64,000 nt of DNA, from the NCBI GenBank assembly GCA_027475525.1, contig JAMWFC010000113.1, positions 3,274,612-3,338,611 of the forward strand. Direction: 5' to 3'. Every line of letters starts with the position of its first letter. Position 1 is the first letter of the stretch. Source of the DNA: Macrolepiota albuminosa (lineage: Eukaryota; Basidiomycota; Agaricomycetes; Agaricales; Agaricaceae). Under the pieces are notes generated by a model, which saw nothing but the letters and a program-made list of their open reading frames with translations, was not told the DNA's origin and made no database searches. The translations under genes and the position numbers were made by a program. Below are positions 11,747 through 22,502 of the stretch, one piece after another.

Positions 11747-11945
11747 GATGGAGTCGTCAAATGACGACGACGCTGGAGCAGAGGAGCAACGGCTGAAAAC
11801 TGCGTACACCGTGCGCTTGCAGGTGTTCTGGGACTTGCACCCAGAGGTGATGAAATACACCACCCAAGCACGACTCAAGCGCTACGTGTCAGCACATATA
11901 GTAGCACTTAGGCGACAAGGGCACGAAGTGCCCAATGTATTCAGT

Positions 11946-12151
11946 CACTTCAGGGCATGCCAGAGATTTCTGAAGAAACATCCATTAAAGACAGGTTATG
12001 TAATTTTTAATGAGTGTTTCTTCAGAAACTTTCATAAAAATTTCCTAATAAGGCAATTTTTTCAGAATTTTCTAGAGAAATACTTGTTAGAAATCATCTG
12101 ACCTGTTTCTAATTGATGTTTCTCTAGAAATCTCTGGGATGCCCTGAAGTG
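11946..12151. mobile_element. CACTA-like MITE inserted in Gypsy-1 gag
   Basis: A 206-bp non-coding unit whose ends are inverted repeats of about 50 bp, starting CACTTCAGGGCAT on both strands with few mismatches. The target duplication is 3 bp (AGT at 11943-11945 and 12152-12154). Terminal CACT and a 3-bp duplication fit CACTA/EnSpm. PIF/Harbinger also makes 3-bp duplications but has other ends. Precise removal restores gag. No source transposase is in the window. Confidence 0.85.
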
Positions 12152-13909
12152 AGTACAAAATATACTGATTTGATGGTGAGAGTGCTCACTATGGAGCTGC
12201 AAATGTATGTGCAGCAGAAGGCCACACGGCAATCAGGGGCCTCGACTCCCTGGAGCCACACGTCCAAGGAATGCTCGGCACAGCGCAATCAAGACGTCAG
12301 AATCGAGCTAGTGGAGGCACTAGCATGGGCGCAGGAAGTGCCCAAAGTAAGACCGGTGAGTACTTTCTATACTCCAGCAGGACAAGGGTGGCGTGAGGAG
12401 CCCCCACACATGCGTAACCTAGACCGTAGGACAGATATGTCAGGTCCGGATGGGCACAATAGTACTGTGCTCAAGGTGGAGAGCAAGGCATCTGTGATGC
12501 TGCGCATGCCCATGGCAGAAACGTTGAGCGACAGAGTCACGTATCAACGTATGCGCAATGGCGACCTCAGGACTAAGGGACAGGCCCTTATCGACGATCA
12601 GGGCATCATATTCGAGGGCACTAAGCCCATTGATGAGATGCGTCGTCAATTTGTCACGCAGGGTCAGGAGAATCAAGCTTCTCCAGTTCCAGGGCGGCGC
12701 AACGATCATGATCGAGGAGACTTCCTTGATCGAGATGGCGCCACAAGACATGATGCCCCTGGTAACGGCCGGGATGACAGCCCTAGGTCGACTCCTCGAG
12801 ACAAGGGCAATTATGCCCACAGTCGAGGAGGCTCAGAACATCCTCCGCAGGGTGGACGAGGGAAGTCACTTTCCCATGCCGCTGATTTGGCGACTAGATC
12901 TCTGGGTCAGCAGGAGGCCATTCAAATGCATTGTGAAGCCATGCATGATCGCCTGCATCGAGTAGTCAATGATGCCCTGGGTGTAACCTTACGGTTACCA
13001 GACGGGGTGAAGCTGCGTAAAGCAGACAGTAGGCATATTTGCACCTATACAGGCGCATCCAAGTTCAGCGACCTGGAAGATTGGGCGATGGATGTATGCA
13101 CCCATCTCGCCATGTGCTTATACGGAGGCGACCATATGGAACGAGAACAAATCTTTGTTCTTTCTGAGTTCTTGGCCAGAGAGGCCATGGAGTGGCTTCG
13201 ATAGGCAGTACTGCACGTCAACCGTATCCAATATGACTGGACGTTCAAAGGAGTCCTTACAGGACTGTATGATTGATTTGTGCACCCCTCAATGCTCCAG
13301 GATGCAAGGCAGGACTTCCAGTCCGCCAAGTACACCGAGAAGTTGGGAGTGCAAGGGTTCTATGATACTCTTAATGACCATGCCCAGAACATGGCAGTAT
13401 ACCCGGACGGGTATACAATGCTCGAAATGTTCTTGGATGGCATTCCAGCGGACATGCGCCGCTATTTGATACGTGAGGATGGACTGTCCCCAGAAGTCAA
13501 CGATGTGGAAGAGTTTGTGGCATATGCCATCAGGTATGAGCAGTCCCTGAAGACTGCTAACCACTACAAACATCGGAGTAGACACAAAGGGGGACCCAGG
13601 CGACTACTGCCTGCTGGGACACCCTCACGGGGTCAGCATGTGGGGACCTTCCTGGCCAAAAAGACCGACTTGGACCATGACCGCAACATGCGGTTTGTGG
13701 TACGCAGAACCCCTGCTGCGAACCGAGGGCGGAGCCACCCATGCCCAGAGCGGGTGCCAGACGGAGAACGTCCTAAACCAAGGCCGGACTTCAAGCCAGC
13801 CAACCCACCAGAGCAGATGAGGACTTGTTTCGCGTGTGGCCAACCAGGCCACTATGCTACCAACTGCCCTGCAAAGCTGGGAGCCCCGAGGAAGGGGTAT
13901 ACATCCCGC

Positions 13910-14063
13910 GCCCACCTTTGAGCTGCACATACTGCAGCTGCGAGTGGGAGTGACGGAGACATATCTGCCGAGTCTGAGGCAGAGCAGCCCACCTTTGAGC
14001 TGCACATACTGCAGCTGCGAGTGGGAGTGACGGAGACATATCTGCCGAGTCTGAGGCAGAGCA
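13910..14063. repeat. 77-bp tandem duplication J
   Basis: Copies 13910-13986 and 13987-14063 follow the zinc knuckle and shift the gag-to-protease frame. Confidence 0.97.
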
Positions 14064-15647
14064 CCCCACAAACGACCAGGAGCCCCCAGAGGAGGCATCG
14101 GGTGCTGAGCCCGAGAGTGTGGTCGTGGAGGGGGAGGAGTACGTCACAGTCGACGTATATGATGATGTCTACAACAACAAGTACTACAGTTGCGACAGCG
14201 ACTCCAAGTGCCTAGCGGCGATGACAGATTGGCCATCTACAAATGATCCCAAAAAGAATAACATGGTTCGGATGAAGAAGGTCACTCTTCGTCATGCAGA
14301 GGGCACTTTGCAGCGCCCTACATTGAAACGGGCAGACAAGGAGTGCCTGGTCTCATATGTGGACGTAGATGGCCACAAGGCATGGACCCTATGGGACTCT
14401 GGGAGTACTACATCGGGTATAACGCCCCAGTTCGCCCATGTGTACGGAATATCCATGCAGGAGTTGGATACGCCATTGGCGTTACAGCTGGGCACTGTAG
14501 GGAGCTGAGCCATGGTGCAGTATGGGACAAATGTGACTGTCCAAACACCGGGCTCATGTAGCCGGGAATACATGGATGTAGCAAACTTCAATCGCTACGA
14601 TATGATACTGGGAACACCATTCATGCGGCGTAACAAAGTCATATTAGACTTTGACCACTGTCAGGTACTAGTGAATGGGAAAGTGATCCCAGCCAAATGA
14701 GCTACAGCAGATGACACTGATAATCGTCTGCGACGTCATCGCACTATGGAGAAACGCAAGGACTCTCCATGACTTGGCCGGCGCAGAGTGCCGGTGGTGG
14801 AGGATGTGGAGGAGGAAGTGCAGGCTATGCCTGGACTGAGTGCAGACCACAACGTGGTAATGATGAGCGAGGAGGAGTATCAAGCCTCCAAGAGGAGCAA
14901 CGAGCGAATAATCGCTCCTGAGATTCAAGGCGCAAGGCCTCCAGACAAACGCCATCAAAAGGTGAGACAACAGGAGGACTCAGTGGATGTATGTCCACCT
15001 ACGTCCTCACAATTCAAGTTGGAAGACTTGGAAGACAGTATCCGAGAGGCGGAAGCCTCAGAAGAGGGGGACACTCGGTCCCTATGGGAGCGACCAGCCC
15101 CCCTACCGGAGTACGACTGGGCATACGACCCCCGAATGCCGCAAGAGTGGAACGAGCTGGTGGCAGCCACGTGTGCGTGAAATGCGCACCAGAGACGGAT
15201 GACCGTCAAACCAGCATATCGCCAGCCAGCCCCGGACGAGGTATCCGTAGCGTACTCGCTTGTACATGAAGGAAGAAGCCTCGTGGCTTATAAGGCAGCG
15301 GCAGCGGGTTCTCTGCTGAGACTACATATACTCAATGACAGTGTCAATTGGGTGCTTGCAATGCACAAACAATATGCACCGCCGCCTCGGCCACCCTCAG
15401 AGATGGTGGAAGTACTTCCCCCGGTGCGTATGAAGGGGAAGCAGAAGGCGACAAGCCTTCGTAAGGAAGATATACCTCGGTTGCGTCAGCAATAGCAAGA
15501 AGAATTTGCTGACATGGTCAACGGGACCAAGGAGGAGCTCCCGCCATGGCGGGAGGTGAACTATGAGATCAATCTCATAGACGAGAGCAAGCAATATAAG
15601 TACCACTTGCCGCGCTGCTCGCGCACACTCCAGGAGCAACTACGCGA

Positions 15648-15801
15648 TAAAACTAATCGCTATTTGAATGCTCAATGGTGGTCCCCATGCACCACTGCTC
15701 AAGCTGCACCATTATTGTGCATCCTAAAACTAATCGCTATTTGAATGCTCAATGGTGGTCCCCATGCACCACTGCTCAAGCTGCACCATTATTGTGCATA
15801 C
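15648..15801. repeat. 77-bp tandem duplication K
   Basis: Copies 15648-15724 and 15725-15801 lie at the start of RT (NAQWWSPCTTAQAAPLLCI is present twice). Confidence 0.97.
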
Positions 15802-17715
15802 CAAAGAAGGATGGATCCCTTTGAACAGCTCTTGATGCACGTCAGCGCAATGACAACACCATAAAGGATGTAACTCCTTTACCAGATCAGGAGGTGATCC
15901 GGAAAGACGTGGCTTGGGCGAAGTATTGCTCAAAGATTGACCTTACTGACGCTTACAAGCAGGTGCGCATTCACACCAAAGACGTACCCAAGACCATATT
16001 TGCATCGATCATGGGCACGTTCACGAGCAACATAATGCAGATTGGAGACTGTAATGCTCCTGCCACCTTCCAGAGGCTAATGACCTCTATTTTTCGAGAT
16101 GTAATAGGACGTTTTATGCACGTCTACTTAGATGATATATTCATCTACTCGGATTCTATGGAGGAGCATGAGCAGCACCTCAGAGTTGTATTCGAACGAC
16201 TACGCAAGTACAAGTTGTACTTGAAGTGGAAGAAATGTGAGCTTTACGCTCAGAGTATAGACTGCCTAGGGCATGTCATAGATGAGCGGGGTATCCACCC
16301 CGATCAGGACAAGCTCAATTGCATTCGGGAGTGGCGCACGCCCTGAAACTACAATGAAATCCAATGATTCGTTGGCCTTGTCAACTACATATCGAGCTTC
16401 TTGCCCGATGTCACAGCCTATACTGGGCCACTTATGGCCATGATGCAGAACGGGTCACCGTTCAATTGGAGGCCGTTGCACCAGCGGTGCTTTGAGATGG
16501 TCAAACGGATCTGTACAAAGACTCAGGTGATTCGACCAATTGACCCTAGACAGGATGAGCTGATATGGCTCATTTGCAACGCGTCCAAGACAGGTGTCGG
16601 AGCCATGTATGGTCAGGGAAGCAGCTGGCAGACGTGCCGCCCAGCAGGGTTCATGTCAAAGAAGTTCACGACGGCCCAGCAAAACTATGTGGTGCATGAG
16701 CTGGAGACTCTTGCCATACTCGAGGCCCTCCTCAAGTGGGAGGATAAGCTGATGGGATATCCCATCCACATCATAACGGACCACAAGGCCCTTGAGTTCT
16801 TCAAAACTCAGGTGAACTTGTTGCCGTGTCAGCGACGTTGGATAGACTACATGTCGAGATACCAGTTTGACATCACCTATGTTAAAGGTGAACTCAACAA
16901 AGTGGCAGACTGCTTGTCACGCTACTTTGAGAGTGATGTAGTTGGGAAGGCTCACGAGCCTCATGAGTATGTGCAGGCAGACTGCCACATAGACCCTAAT
17001 GGAGAGGATTTACCTCTCCACCGATACCAGGAGCTCAGGGAGCATGTCCTGGAAGTACATGCTATGCGTGACAATGAACGGAGGCGAAGCACTCGCCTCA
17101 GGAAGCAGCGTGAAGAGCAGGACATAGCTGCCCAGTTGCTCAAGGAGCATGAAGTTGTGGACCCAGCGTCAACTGGGGAGCACGAGCACCCTGATTTACC
17201 CGTTATGCTGGCAGAGATGCTTGAAGGCAAATTGCCTTCATCCCAGCCCCCTAGCCTGGTCAGCAACGACTTCCAAAAGGAAGTGGTGCAGGACTATGGC
17301 GATGATTCTCTCTTCGCCAAGATAATCGCCAATCCTGACGACCATCCTTGGTTCAGGCATGAGCCTGGTGGACTCATCACGACGGAGAACCGTCAAGGGG
17401 TGGCAGTGGTCTGCCTCCCCTGTACGCGAACCATTGTTACGCGGGTCTTGGACCAGGCCCATGCACTGGTGGGGCACTTTGGTGCCGCCAGAATGTTGGG
17501 CTACATCTGGAGATGGTATTGGTGGCCACGTATGGCCCAAGAAGTGACTAATTTCTGCGCCTCATGCACAGCATGTCAGAGGGCAAAGTTGCCCCCTGGA
17601 TCCCCTCCCAGGAAGCTACACCAGCTACCTGTGCCGGTGAAACCTTGGAACTCCATTGGAATGGACTTTGTAGGTCCCTTTTCCAAGTCCAGAGGGTTTG
17701 ATTACCTCTGGGTGG

Positions 17716-17869
17716 TAATATGCCGCATGACGAGCATGGTGCACCTCATACCGGTGTGAACTATGCTGACGGCTAAGGAGCTGTCATGGATCTAATATGC
17801 CGCATGACGAGCATGGTGCACCTCATACCGGTGTGAACTATGCTGACGGCTAAGGAGCTGTCATGGATC
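17716..17869. repeat. 77-bp tandem duplication L
   Basis: Copies 17716-17792 and 17793-17869 lie inside the integrase core between the first and second catalytic Asp. Confidence 0.97.
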
Positions 17870-18932
17870 TACCTTAGGGAGATCGTTAGGCTGCATGGGC
17901 TGCCTAATACCATTGTGAGCGATTGTGACTCAAAGTTCACATCTCAATGGTGGAGGGAACTCCACAAACTGTTAGGAGTGCGACTCCTCATGTCGACGTC
18001 CTTCCATCCTCAAACGGATGGGCAAACAGAGTGGGCTAACCGCAGTATAGGCCAGATTCTGAGGGCAGTTGTTCACCCTGACCAATGAGACTGGGTGGAC
18101 TGGTGTCCACTCACTGAGTTTGTAATTAATGCGAGTATCTCAGATACGACAGGGTATGCGCCCTTTGAGCTCAACAGAGGGTACTTGCCCTCTATGCTGC
18201 ACGAAGTTCGTGCTGATACGGTGGCCCACCGAGGAGTTGTCGAGTTCGCCAGGCAGGCCCTAAAGAACATTGCGGCGGCGCATGACGCCATCATAGAGGC
18301 GTGAGTCTTTCAGGCAAAAAACGCCAATCACTGTAGGTGAGCAGAACTGCCAATGGCAGTAGGAGCGTTGGTTTACCTGTCAACGTGTAACCTGAGACTC
18401 CCAAAGGGTCGGGCAAGTAAACTCTGCCCGAAATGGGTAGGCCTATACCGCGTTCTAGATGCAGAGCCAAGTACCTCCAACTATGTGTTGGAGCTGCCTC
18501 TGGCATTACAGGAACAATGCATCGTTCCAAAGTTTCACGTGTCGCTGTTGCGACCATACAGCGCGTCTGATGATGCGCTATTCCCTAACAGGGTGACCCC
18601 GGGCCCCTATGATTTTGGGGCTCAAGACGATGACAAATAGTTCGTTGAGTGCATCATTGGGCACCGGTGGACTGAGCGTAACACGCTCGAGTTTGAGGTA
18701 TGCTGGTCCCTCAGAGACACAACATGGGAGCCACACTCCCATTGCTCCAAGTTGGCGGCACTTGACCGTTATTTGGAGTTGAAGGGCGTTAAGCGCCCAC
18801 ATCATTTAAGTAAGCGTACCAGCACTTAATTTGATTGGCAGTGCCGATCATGGCTTGGCTGAGTTGGTCAGCAGCTGTGGCTGAAACACGTCTTAAAAGG
18901 CGAAATTTCTTTTTCACTTTTTTCCCTCAACC

Positions 18933-21900
18933 ATGGACAACATGCCCGTGGACCAGAGTAAGCAGCAACAGCAGCAGCAGATTGAGTTTGCGCCGTCGGT
19001 CTTACCGTCAGCTGAAGGAGGGGGCAGATGGCTCCCCTGCTGACCCAAAATGCGCCCCAGTGGGGACAATCGCAACAGGCCGTGGGCTTCCCACAGCAGC
19101 AGCAACCACCAGCGGCGGGCTACCTGCCGCAGCAGCCGGTGATCAGTGGCTATCTGCCACTCCAACCCATGCAGGGCAACTTCATGCCCCAGAATGCACC
19201 TGTGGGCGGCTATCAGCCCCAACAACCAGTAGCGGGTGCTTATGTGCCACATCACGCAGAGGGCCAATCCCAGCAACAGGCCTACGGGGGGCTAGTCAGC
19301 CCCCAAGCAGCGCCAGGATGGGGGCAGTTTGCCCCCGCTATAGTGAGAGGGGCTATGGGCGCACATCTTTTGCCCCAGTTTACCGCCCTGGTGCACTACC
19401 CTGGCATGGGTGGTGTGCCCGTAATGATGCCATACCCCCCGGCTTGGATGGGGGCTTGGAGCGCAATGCCCCAGTACAGTGCCTCGCATGAGGCACCAGC
19501 CAAGGGAGGCCGGTCAATTTCCCTGTTGACCACAGCACCAATCAACAATCTAGAGGGACGCCAAGCACCCCTCGTGCAGGCCACCACGGCCATTGAGAGC
19601 ACAGAAACTCTCAGTCCAGAACGGAGCATCAGTTCATCGGCTGATGCGCCGATGGAGAGCTTGGCCAAGCTCTCCTTGCTACAGCGGCTGGAAATGCCGC
19701 ACCAATCCGAGCCCAGCTCGGAAGAACGATGGAGAGCTTGGCCAAGCTCTCCTTGCTACAGTGGCTGGAAATGCCGCACCAATCCGAGCCCAGCTCGGAA
19801 GAAAAGTCGCGTCCTCGACGCGACAAAGGAAAAGCATGGGCTGTCGAGCCCAGTCACAACCAGGACTTAGTCCTGGCTACCCTTCTCCAACGTCTGGGAG
19901 ACAACAGGTACGATGTACCTGCAGAGTCATCATTCCTCCGCGATGCAGAGGTGGTCGTCCTCATCAGCCGGATGATGGACAACATGGATCATATGCGTGC
20001 CCAGCGCAAAACTGATCTCCTTGCCCTATCGGCCGCTTGTAAGCGGCAGACTACACCCCCAAGTCAGGACACCAACTCCAGCAAAAGGGCACGTCGGCAA
20101 GGAGTGGAGGACGCGCCCTCCCGCTCGATTAAGTCAAGCGTTGTTGCCCCCGGCTGGGAGGCCAGCCTAGGATGGGACATCCTTCCCTATGAAGATGTCC
20201 CTGCTCCAGCCGCCCCCCGGCTTATCCAGCGCCTTGCCAGCGGCACGTCTGAGGTCGCATCTTTGCGACCAGTATCCGTGGTTTCCACCACGCACTCTGG
20301 GGAGCAGAGTTCCAGGGGCGTGAGCACACGCCCCACTGAGGCTAAGGCCTCACAACCCCAAAAGGATCATTGAAGTAAGCAATCGGAAGGGCATGCATAC
20401 GTCAATGTGCACTTCCCCGAGGATGCCCCAAAAGGGGCCCCAGGGGCTAACATCCCCTTTTTACCCGCAATACTGGTAGAGGGCCCACCAGCCCGACTCC
20501 CGCGGTGTGTGTGGGCAATGGACCCACGGTCTGATAAGTCAGAGCCGGAGAGGCTGCCATCCCCACCCTCCGATGACGATTGGTATGAGGAGCCTGAAGA
20601 GGCTCGCATGGAATCCCCTGTGCTGCACGAGACAGCAGCACAACGTATGGTGCACAAATGGCGCAACAGCAATCGATGGGCCAAGATGGACTATTGGGCA
20701 CAGGATAGCGCCAAGCGAGGAGCTGCCCTCCTCGAGGACGAAACCGGGCGCATCTCTGATGCACTCAGTGTTGTGATCTACTGTGATCACACTGTTGAGC
20801 ACCAGAACTCATTCTTTGGTGCGGGGCTGGCTCCCCAGTTCTATTGGTCGCCAGTGACCAATACCATCTTCGTCGAGCAAGAAGCCCATGCAGCCAGGTC
20901 CTTCAAGACCAATAAAGAGGGCAACGCCACATCAACGCCCCACAACAGTAAAGTGTACCAAGTGGCACCTCGCAGGTTTTCCTGCAGTCCTTGAGAAGTC
21001 CGCAGGCTTCATGCACTGGTTAACAACCAGTTTACGCTGATTTGTCAGCATCAGTTGGGCTATCTATTGCTCAATGAATTCAAATGGATGGCGCTCAACT
21101 GCCACCCTACTGCCCGAGACAGAGCCATGTCTTACTTACTCGACGAGGTCACGTATAGGACCATTGCAGTACCCTTCGCGAGTCCAGAGGAGCGGGAGAA
21201 CATCCCGTGAATGATTGTGCCAACGCGGATCTATTGCCGCAAAGAGGGAGGGAGAATTGCCTTCGTTGGCCTTACCCCCCCTGATCCAAAGCAACCATTT
21301 GCTTTGGATTACCTGGGCTCATATGCCCTCTTTTATGGATGTCCTGGGATGTCCAACATATGGACCGGTCTGGCCATAGACTGTGCCATGCGCATTCATT
21401 AGCGCAGCCTCTTTGGTTTTGCGCTTGTACGTGCCTTCAGCGCCAGCTGCCCCTCCAAGTCCACGGTACACAAGTATCTGGCCTATGTATTTGCAAGGCC
21501 AGGCCTCTACAAAGAGGCCGTGGCTGAGTACGAGGCGGCCACGGGGCAAGTCTTTGTGCCCCTCCATGCCGACGACCCTAACTTCAAGGCTCGGGCTGTG
21601 GACATCCCGGAAGCATCAGCTTCCGTGTTCACCACTTCGGACGCGTTACACGTCCTTCTTCACAATCAAATTCTGGTCAGCTGGGCTGACCATGCGTACA
21701 CCTATGGGGTCACCTACTTGGCCCACCTCTTCTTCAGCAACAGCCGGCTCTACAACGAGGCAGCCGCTATCGACGACGAGAGGCTGCAATGCCTCGACCA
21801 TTACGGTACCCCCCAGTCCATTGCTCAATAGGATGGGTGGCACAAGGCCACCATTGGCGATCGACAACGCCTGATGCTCCAGCAGCAGGACAGTCGTTGT

Positions 21901-22236
21901 GCTTACGACAACGCGATCACCAAGGGGATGTACCTCCTCATTGGGCAAGACATTCATGCCCGCGAGATCTGGACGTGCCAGTACCTGTCCGACACTGGGG
22001 ATCTTCCTGATCCCCAACCACCTATTCCAGAGTTGATCGTTGACCCCAATCTCACACTGTCCCCCCTCCGGGACTATGACGACTCCCTGTCAGTAGCAGG
22101 GCCCTCGGGCACTTCCTATGCACCCGCATCCGAGGATGAACTCCTCGACTACGACATAGACGACGCAACTGCCAATCCATTCCGGGAGCCTGGAGACTCT
22201 CCCATTGCCCCTGTCCCTGACTTACTGACAGCCTGA
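18933..22236 (+). pseudogene. Gypsy-1 second (3') ORF, conserved retrotransposon protein of unknown function
   Basis: It begins at ATG 18933 in a good context (CCATGG), about 100 nt after pol, and ends at TGA 22234. The N-terminus is Gln/Pro/Gly-rich with repeats around QQPV. A helical segment (MMDNMDHMRAQRKTDLLALS) is followed by a basic KRARRQ stretch that could be a nuclear signal. A Ser/Pro-rich linker leads to a C-terminal domain of about 350 residues. Shared blocks with Gypsy-2 include SLFGFALVRA, ARPGLYKEAVAEY, LHNQILVSWADHAYTYGV and LDHYGTPQSIAQ. There is no signal peptide or membrane segment, so the env position does not mean an envelope. Stops at 20371, 20992, 21208, 21400 and 21829 and duplication M break it. 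Function unknown. Confidence 0.8.
19650..19803. repeat. 77-bp tandem duplication M
   Basis: Copies 19650-19726 and 19727-19803 differ by one C/T (CGGCTGG against TGGCTGG). It lies in the second ORF and duplicates MESLAKLSLLQ. Confidence 0.96.
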
Positions 22237-22265
22237 CCATCATATTATCTTCTGATTGGAGGGTG

Positions 22266-22497
22266 TGTAGTGTAGTCCGCTATGTGGCGTTGACCACATG
22301 GCTTATACTTACAGTAGTAGTCAATATTATATTATATTTATTATAATATAATATTATTTACATTATTATATAAATAGTTATATCAGCTGCTTACAAAGCA
22401 GCTTATTTTGTGTTTGTACTACATAGTCAATAGACCGGACTGGTCTGATTCTGTGCAGTGTGAACATTAAGCTCACAATTCCTGTAACTTCGTTACA
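22266..22497 (+). repeat. Gypsy-1 3' LTR
   Basis: 232 bp, TGTAGTGTAG to GTTACA. The purine-rich GGAGGGTG directly before it is the likely polypurine tract. TGGAG follows as target duplication. Confidence 0.95.
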
Positions 22498-22502
22498 TGG
22501 AG

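Larger units (their letters stand above)
10942..14130 (+). pseudogene. Gypsy-1 gag (capsid and CCHC zinc knuckle)
   Basis: Structural polyprotein that would coat element RNA in the cytoplasm. I place the start at ATG 10942, 108 nt past the LTR, like the 112 nt in Gypsy-2. The N-terminal third is polar and low-complexity. The capsid-like domain lies at about 12900-13560 (DLEDWAMDVCTHLA, FLDGIPADMRR) and aligns with Gypsy-2. A CX2CX4HX4C knuckle, CFACGQPGHYATNC, is at 13825-13866. Breaks: TGA 11236, a solo-LTR-like insertion at 11543, a MITE at 11946, TAG at 13202, TGA at 13274, TGA at 13919 and duplication J. Removing each insertion with one target duplication rejoins the frame (EVM|ESSNDDD and NVFS|TKYTD), matching Gypsy-2. 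Confidence 0.88.
14131..18829 (+). pseudogene. Gypsy-1 pol (PR, RT, RNase H, integrase, chromodomain-like tail)
   Basis: Retrotransposon polymerase polyprotein, continuous with gag in the reference frame of Gypsy-2. Protease: LWDSGST near 14388. Reverse transcriptase: YLDD at 16125-16136, with the NIMQIGDCNAPATFQRLM block before it. RNase H: ICNAS near 16572, where the usual catalytic Asp is Asn, then TDHKALEFF. Integrase: HX5H...CX2C zinc motif at about 17460-17580, then GMDF, a VSDCD block and the FHPQTDGQTEWANR Glu motif at about 18000-18040. The last 60 residues (HRWTERNTLEFEVCWSLRD) resemble a chromodomain. More than ten stops occur, including TGA at 14770, 15178, 16344 and 17758. It is dead as sequenced. 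Confidence 0.9.
10527..22497 (+). mobile_element. Gypsy-1: Ty3/Gypsy chromovirus-like LTR retrotransposon, degenerate but full length
   Basis: LTRs lie at 10527-10834 (inflated by a 77-bp duplication) and 22266-22497. They start TGTAGTGTAG and end GTTACA. The target duplication TGGAG is at 10522-10526 and 22498-22502. The internal order on the plus strand is gag with zinc knuckle, protease, RT, RNase H, integrase, chromodomain-like tail, then a second long ORF before the 3' LTR. The coding part is interrupted by many in-frame stops, mostly explainable as CGA/CAG/CAA losing C, by duplications I-M, and by two nested insertions in gag. It cannot be autonomous as it stands. LTRs match almost exactly apart from the duplication, so insertion is fairly recent and the stops may have arisen quickly or been inherited. 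Confidence 0.95.

Noticed and set aside
11946..12151. Intron in Gypsy-1 gag
   Set aside because: The ~50-bp terminal inverted repeats and 3-bp target duplication show a MITE, and Gypsy-2 lacks the segment.
18933..22236. Envelope gene in the Gypsy-1 second ORF
   Set aside because: No signal peptide, membrane segment or Cys pattern is visible. Only its position resembles env.
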